A program made the translations under genes and the position numbers. A model generated the notes under the pieces. That model had not been told where the DNA came from. It worked only from the letters and a program-made list of their open reading frames with translations, and ran no database searches. Shown in pieces: positions 27,919 through 30,717 of a stretch of DNA of 30,717 bases. Numbering within the stretch: position 1 is the stretch's first letter; each line of letters starts with the position of its first letter. Origin of the DNA: Thiosocius sp963719025 (lineage in GTDB: Bacteria; Pseudomonadota; Gammaproteobacteria; Chromatiales; Chromatiaceae); the NCBI GenBank assembly GCA_963719025.1, contig CAVRBK010000007.1, positions 1 through 30,717 of the forward strand. The letters run 5' to 3'.

Positions 27919-29294
27919 GCCAGGTTCTGGTGGTGGACGACGATCAGGCGAGTGCGCGCACCCTGCAGCTGCACCTGCGCGCGCAGGGCCACGAGACCAC
28001 GGTGGCGCACGAGGCCGAGGCGGGCCTCGCGGCCGCGCGTGACCGTCACCCCGAACTGGTGATCCTGGATATCCGAATGCCCGGTCGCTCGGGCCTTGAA
28101 TTGCTGCCCGATCTCAAGGCGCTGAACCCGGCGCCGCACGTGATCATGATCACGGCCTTCCACGACATGGACACCACGATCGAGGCGATGCAGCACGGCG
28201 CCGAGGATTACATCCACAAGCCGGTCGATATCGACGAACTGGATGCGGCGGTCGAACGTATCCTCGGCATCGAGCGCGGCGACAACCTGGTCAGTGCGAA
28301 TGACGTCGCCGGTGGACGTTTCCAGATGGTGGGCCGCAGCCGTGCGATGAAGGAGCTGTTCAAGACCATCGGGCTGGTCGCGCGCAGCAGTACCACGGTC
28401 CTGATCACCGGTGAAAGCGGTACCGGCAAGGAGCTGGTCGCGCGCGCGGTGCACAATGCCAGCGGCCAGGCCGCCGGGCCGTTCGTGGTGGTCAATTGCG
28501 CAGCGGTGGTCGAAAGCCTGCTCGAATCGGACATGTTTGGGCACGAGAGAGGCGCCTTCACCGGCGCCGTCGGCAAGCAACTGGGCAAGTTTGCCCTGGC
28601 CGAGGGCGGCACGATTTTTCTCGACGAGGTCGGCGAGATGTCGCCGGCGATGCAGGCCAAGCTGTTGCGCGTGCTGCAGTACAAGGAGTTTACCCCGCTC
28701 GGCGCGAAGGCCTCACGGCATACCGATGCGCGGATCGTGGCGGCGACCAATGTCGAACTCGAACAATGCGTTGCCCAGGGCCGCTTTCGTGAAGACCTGT
28801 TCTACCGCCTGCGGGTGGTGAATCTGCATATCCCGCCGCTGCGTGAACGCCCCGACGACCTCGAGGACCTGGTGCAGGCGCTGCTGGGCCGGATCAATGC
28901 CGAGCTGCGCAGCGGCATTACCCATATCGACCAGGCGGTGCTCGATTGTTTTGCCGATTACCCCTGGCCAGGCAATGTGCGCGAGCTGGAAAACATCCTG
29001 ATGAAGGCCGTCGCCCTTTCCGCCGGCAATACCCTGACCGTCGATCTGCTGCCTGACGAGCTGCGCGGTTGTTCGGCCAACAGGGGGTCATCGCAGGCGT
29101 CGCCGATCGGGCTGGGCAGCCTCGCCGAGATGGAACGTGAGCATGTGGCGCGCGTGCTGCAGGCGACCGGCTGGCACCGTGGCGAGGCCTGCGACATCCT
29201 CGGGGTATCGCGCCCGCGCCTGCGGCGCATGATGCGAGAGTATGGGCTGACCCCACCGGCCGGCATGGACGACGGTGCGCCCGACAGTGCTTGA
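27915..29294 (+). CDS. NtrC-family sigma54-dependent response regulator
   Basis: This 459-residue transcription activator is the partner of the preceding kinase. The receiver domain has the acidic pocket D8-D9-D10, phosphoacceptor D52 (VILDIRMPGRSG), T80 and K102 (HKPVD). The AAA+ domain has Walker A GESGTGKE (165-172), the sigma54-contacting loop GAFTGA (212-217) and Walker B FLDEVGEMSP. It also has RFREDLFYRLRVVNLHIPPL and the sensor-2 region YPWPGNVRELENILM. A Fis-type HTH (about 410-445) reads VARVLQATGWHRGEACDILG then VSRPRLRRMMRE. The start is GTG at 27915, overlapping the kinase TGA, so the pair is translationally coupled. With GAFTGA intact it should activate sigma54 promoters. Its likely target is the multiheme cytochrome gene 268 bp downstream, though I found no clean -24/-12 element there. 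Confidence 0.95.
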   Translation: MSQVLVVDDDQASARTLQLHLRAQGHETTVAHEAEAGLAAARDRHPELVILDIRMPGRSGLELLPDLKALNPAPHVIMITAFHDMDTTIEAMQHGAEDYIHKPVDIDELDAAVERILGIERGDNLVSANDVAGGRFQMVGRSRAMKELFKTIGLVARSSTTVLITGESGTGKELVARAVHNASGQAAGPFVVVNCAAVVESLLESDMFGHERGAFTGAVGKQLGKFALAEGGTIFLDEVGEMSPAMQAKLLRVLQYKEFTPLGAKASRHTDARIVAATNVELEQCVAQGRFREDLFYRLRVVNLHIPPLRERPDDLEDLVQALLGRINAELRSGITHIDQAVLDCFADYPWPGNVRELENILMKAVALSAGNTLTVDLLPDELRGCSANRGSSQASPIGLGSLAEMEREHVARVLQATGWHRGEACDILGVSRPRLRRMMREYGLTPPAGMDDGAPDSA

Positions 29295-29307
29295 ACGATC
29301 TGTTCAA
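29291..29307. promoter_or_regulatory. dyad 1, TTGAAC-N5-GTTCAA, candidate operator overlapping the regulator stop codon
   Basis: This is a perfect 6-bp-arm inverted repeat TTGAACGATCTGTTCAA. Its 13-bp core GAACGATCTGTTC closely resembles the dyad at 29334. It overlaps the response regulator's TGA (29292-29294). Enhancer sites for NtrC-type proteins are commonly such dyads upstream of the regulated promoter. Binding by the adjacent regulator is inference. Confidence 0.45.
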
Positions 29308-29333
29308 TCGCTGACAGCTCAAGCCCCGATGCT

Positions 29334-29346
29334 GAACGAATCGTTC
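29334..29346. promoter_or_regulatory. dyad 2, GAACGA-A-TCGTTC, candidate operator
   Basis: This is a perfect 13-bp palindrome (one central base) sharing GAACGA and GTTC with dyad 1. The centres are 41 bp apart, close to four helical turns, so both would face the same side of the DNA. It lies about 220 bp upstream of the cytochrome ATG. Confidence 0.45.
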
Positions 29347-29440
29347 GGTCTGTTTCGATCAAGCGCCGGCGGCCCCGCACTGGTCATACCAACTGCCAGG
29401 TCTCTAACACGCTGAATTCAGGGTTTTGTCCTGGCCGCAT

Positions 29441-29454
29441 TTGACCAGGGTCAA
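29441..29454. promoter_or_regulatory. FNR/DNR-type palindrome TTGAC-N4-GTCAA upstream of the multiheme cytochrome
   Basis: TTGACCAGGGTCAA is a perfect 5-4-5 palindrome. It fits the site type bound by Crp/FNR-family regulators (FNR consensus TTGAT-N4-ATCAA; the C/G variant is typical of DNR/NNR-like regulators). Its centre is about 115 bp before the cytochrome start codon. No good -10 was found at the spacing expected for a class II site. Oxygen- or nitrogen-oxide-dependent control of the cytochrome is therefore plausible but unproved. Confidence 0.6.
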
Positions 29455-29500
29455 GTGATCGGCAGGTGATTTTGATTCCGGAACGGAACCTGCTTTCCCT

Positions 29501-29550
29501 GTGGTGTTGAACAAGAAGTGCGCGTCGAACCGGTCGACGCACAACACCAC
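29501..29550 (+). promoter_or_regulatory. long hairpin in the 5' leader of the multiheme cytochrome
   Basis: The outer arms GTGGTGTT (29501-29508) and AACACCAC (29543-29550) are perfectly complementary. Inside, GTGCG (29518-29522) plus TCGA (29525-29528) pairs with TCGACGCAC (29534-29542), leaving a 2-nt bulge and the loop ACCGG. A 9-nt A-rich segment (29509-29517) is unpaired on the 5' side only. The 3' arm ends one base before the ribosome binding site AGGAG (29552-29556), placed for the ATG at 29563. The structure could stabilise the mRNA or control ribosome access. Confidence 0.55.
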
Positions 29551-29562
29551 CAGGAGTCCGCC

Positions 29563-30717
29563 ATGAAACGGCTAATAATTTCACTCATGCTGCTCGTTGC
29601 CTGTGGCAGCGTGCTTGCATCGGTTGCGAAAGTCGCACCCTCCGGCAAGGCAGGTTGCCTGAGTTGTCACGACGGTATCGAAGATATCCGCGACAGCAAC
29701 TCGGCAATGATGTTGCAGATCAAGGCGATCGGCGCCGGCAATGGCGACCCCGCCGGTTGTGTCGTCTGTCATGGTGGCGACCCCAAGGGCACCACGTTCG
29801 AGGCCGCGCACAAGGGTTCGCCCGACGGTCTGAAGAACGGCAATGGCCCGAAGACCTACTACCCCGATCCGGGTTCGGTTTGGATTGCAGACAGAACCTG
29901 CGGACAGTGTCACGCCGGTTACGCCTACCGCGTCGAGCGTTCCCTGATGAACACCGAGGCCGGCAAGATCCAGGGCAACCTGCATACCTGGGGTATCGCC
30001 GAGGTTCAGGACCACAAGGTTCCCTGGGGTAACTACGACGTCAAGGATACCGACGGCCAGGTGCCACAGGTGGGTACCGAGCAGTACAAGCAGTACATGA
30101 AGGCCATGGTTGCCGCGCATGGCGATCAGTTCCCGACCGAGCTGCAGATGGTGCCGCAGCCGAGTGTCGAGGAGATCGAGAAAGACCCCAAGCTGGCGGG
30201 CTTCACCTACCAGCGTCAGCAGTGCCAACGCTGCCACGTCGGTGTGAAGGGTCGTGAGAAGCGCGGTGACTACCGCGGCATGGGTTGCTCGTCCTGTCAC
30301 ATCCCGTATGGCAACGAGGGCTACTACGAGGGTAAGGACCCGACCATCAACAAGGAACAGAAGGGTCATATGCTGACGCATAAGATCCAGGCCACCCGCA
30401 AGACCGTGGTCAAGCACGGTGACGTGGAATACTCCGGTATCCCGGTCGAGACCTGTAACTCCTGCCACAATCGCGGCAAGCGAATCGGTGTTACCTACCA
30501 GGGCCTGATGGAATTCCCTTATGGTTCGCCGTACAACGCAAACGGCAACAAGCAGCCGAAGCTGCACACCAAGAACTACCTGTTCATCTCCGATGACCTG
30601 CATCACCAGATCGAGTCACGACCGGAGAATCCAAAGGGTGGCCTGCTGTGTCAGGACTGTCACACCACTATCGACATGCACGGTGACGGCAACATCTTCG
30701 GCACCACCCTGGCCCAG
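29563..30717 (+). CDS. secreted multiheme cytochrome c (at least seven CxxCH), cut by the right edge
   Basis: The open frame covers 385 codons with no stop before the window ends. MKRLIISLMLLVACGSVLAS is a Sec signal peptide, so the protein is exported and heme is attached in the periplasm. Seven CxxCH motifs are visible at residues 32-36 (CLSCH), 66-70 (CVVCH), 113-117 (CGQCH), 221-225 (CQRCH), 242-246 (CSSCH), 298-302 (CNSCH) and 363-367 (CQDCH). The gap between the third and fourth is about 100 residues, so the hemes are not evenly spaced. Extra histidines (for example HGDQF, HMLTHK, DLHHQIE) could be distal ligands. I do not recognise the specific family; it lacks features that would make me call it NrfA, hydroxylamine oxidoreductase or tetrathionate reductase. 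It is preceded by AGGAG, a stable hairpin and an FNR/DNR-type box, and sits after a two-component system. Electron transfer in anaerobic or extracellular respiration is inference. Confidence 0.93.
   Translation, partial: MKRLIISLMLLVACGSVLASVAKVAPSGKAGCLSCHDGIEDIRDSNSAMMLQIKAIGAGNGDPAGCVVCHGGDPKGTTFEAAHKGSPDGLKNGNGPKTYYPDPGSVWIADRTCGQCHAGYAYRVERSLMNTEAGKIQGNLHTWGIAEVQDHKVPWGNYDVKDTDGQVPQVGTEQYKQYMKAMVAAHGDQFPTELQMVPQPSVEEIEKDPKLAGFTYQRQQCQRCHVGVKGREKRGDYRGMGCSSCHIPYGNEGYYEGKDPTINKEQKGHMLTHKIQATRKTVVKHGDVEYSGIPVETCNSCHNRGKRIGVTYQGLMEFPYGSPYNANGNKQPKLHTKNYLFISDDLHHQIESRPENPKGGLLCQDCHTTIDMHGDGNIFGTTLAQ

Noticed and set aside
29381..29396. A TGG...TGC pair resembling a sigma54 -24/-12 promoter before the cytochrome
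   Set aside because: The GG and GC are separated by 11 nt instead of the required 10, and the flanking bases do not match the consensus. I found no better -24/-12 element in the gap, so no sigma54 promoter is claimed.
29581..30606. A 341-codon minus-strand open frame opposite the multiheme cytochrome
   Set aside because: The plus strand encodes seven CxxCH motifs and a signal peptide without a break. The antisense product is a Val/Leu/Thr-rich shadow with no domain.

Overview
This window is a GC-rich (by eye, roughly 60%) stretch of a gammaproteobacterial chromosome. The clearest sign is the classic neighbourhood mnmG (gidA) - rsmG (gidB) - parA - parB - atpIBEFHAGDC - glmU - glmS. A heptaheme-or-larger secreted cytochrome and an NtrC-type two-component system at the right end suggest a respiratorily versatile organism, perhaps a Chromatiales-like sulfur oxidiser. 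That lineage guess is inference, not something the sequence proves.

Layout. From 1 to 4659, on the minus strand, lies a probable operon read right to left: thioredoxin-fold lipoprotein, secreted protein of unknown function, MoxR ATPase, DUF58 protein, TgpA-type transglutaminase (cut by the left edge). From 4812 to 12101 are mnmG, a MaoC-like hotdog protein, a convergent glutathione S-transferase/MFS pair on the minus strand, then rsmG, parA and parB. The three-gene block separates mnmG from rsmG, which usually sit together. From 12171 to 19384 is the complete F1Fo ATP synthase operon, with a good sigma70 promoter at its head, a perfect 12-bp terminator hairpin at its end, and an unusual imperfect inverted repeat between atpA and atpG. 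From 19502 to 23262 are an FKBP/SlyD-like isomerase, glmU and glmS (UDP-GlcNAc synthesis).

From 23382 to the end the content changes to sensing and respiration: a chemoreceptor on the minus strand and, divergent from it, a membrane histidine kinase with periplasmic Cache-like and two PAS domains, translationally coupled to an NtrC-family sigma54 activator. Then comes a 268-bp regulatory interval and the start of a secreted multiheme cytochrome c that runs off the right edge. The interval holds two similar 13-bp dyads 41 bp apart, a perfect TTGAC-N4-GTCAA palindrome of the FNR/DNR type, and a long hairpin ending just before the ribosome binding site. This sensor - regulator - multiheme cytochrome locus is the most interesting part of the window.

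Sequence quality. About two dozen or more reading-frame breaks occur, nearly all in the first 18 kb, in genes that cannot all be dead (mnmG, parA, atpB, atpG, atpD). Most are explained by one extra base, and removing them restores normal-length proteins. I treat these genes as intact genes in an error-containing sequence, not as pseudogenes. From about 17.8 to 27.4 kb no breaks are seen.
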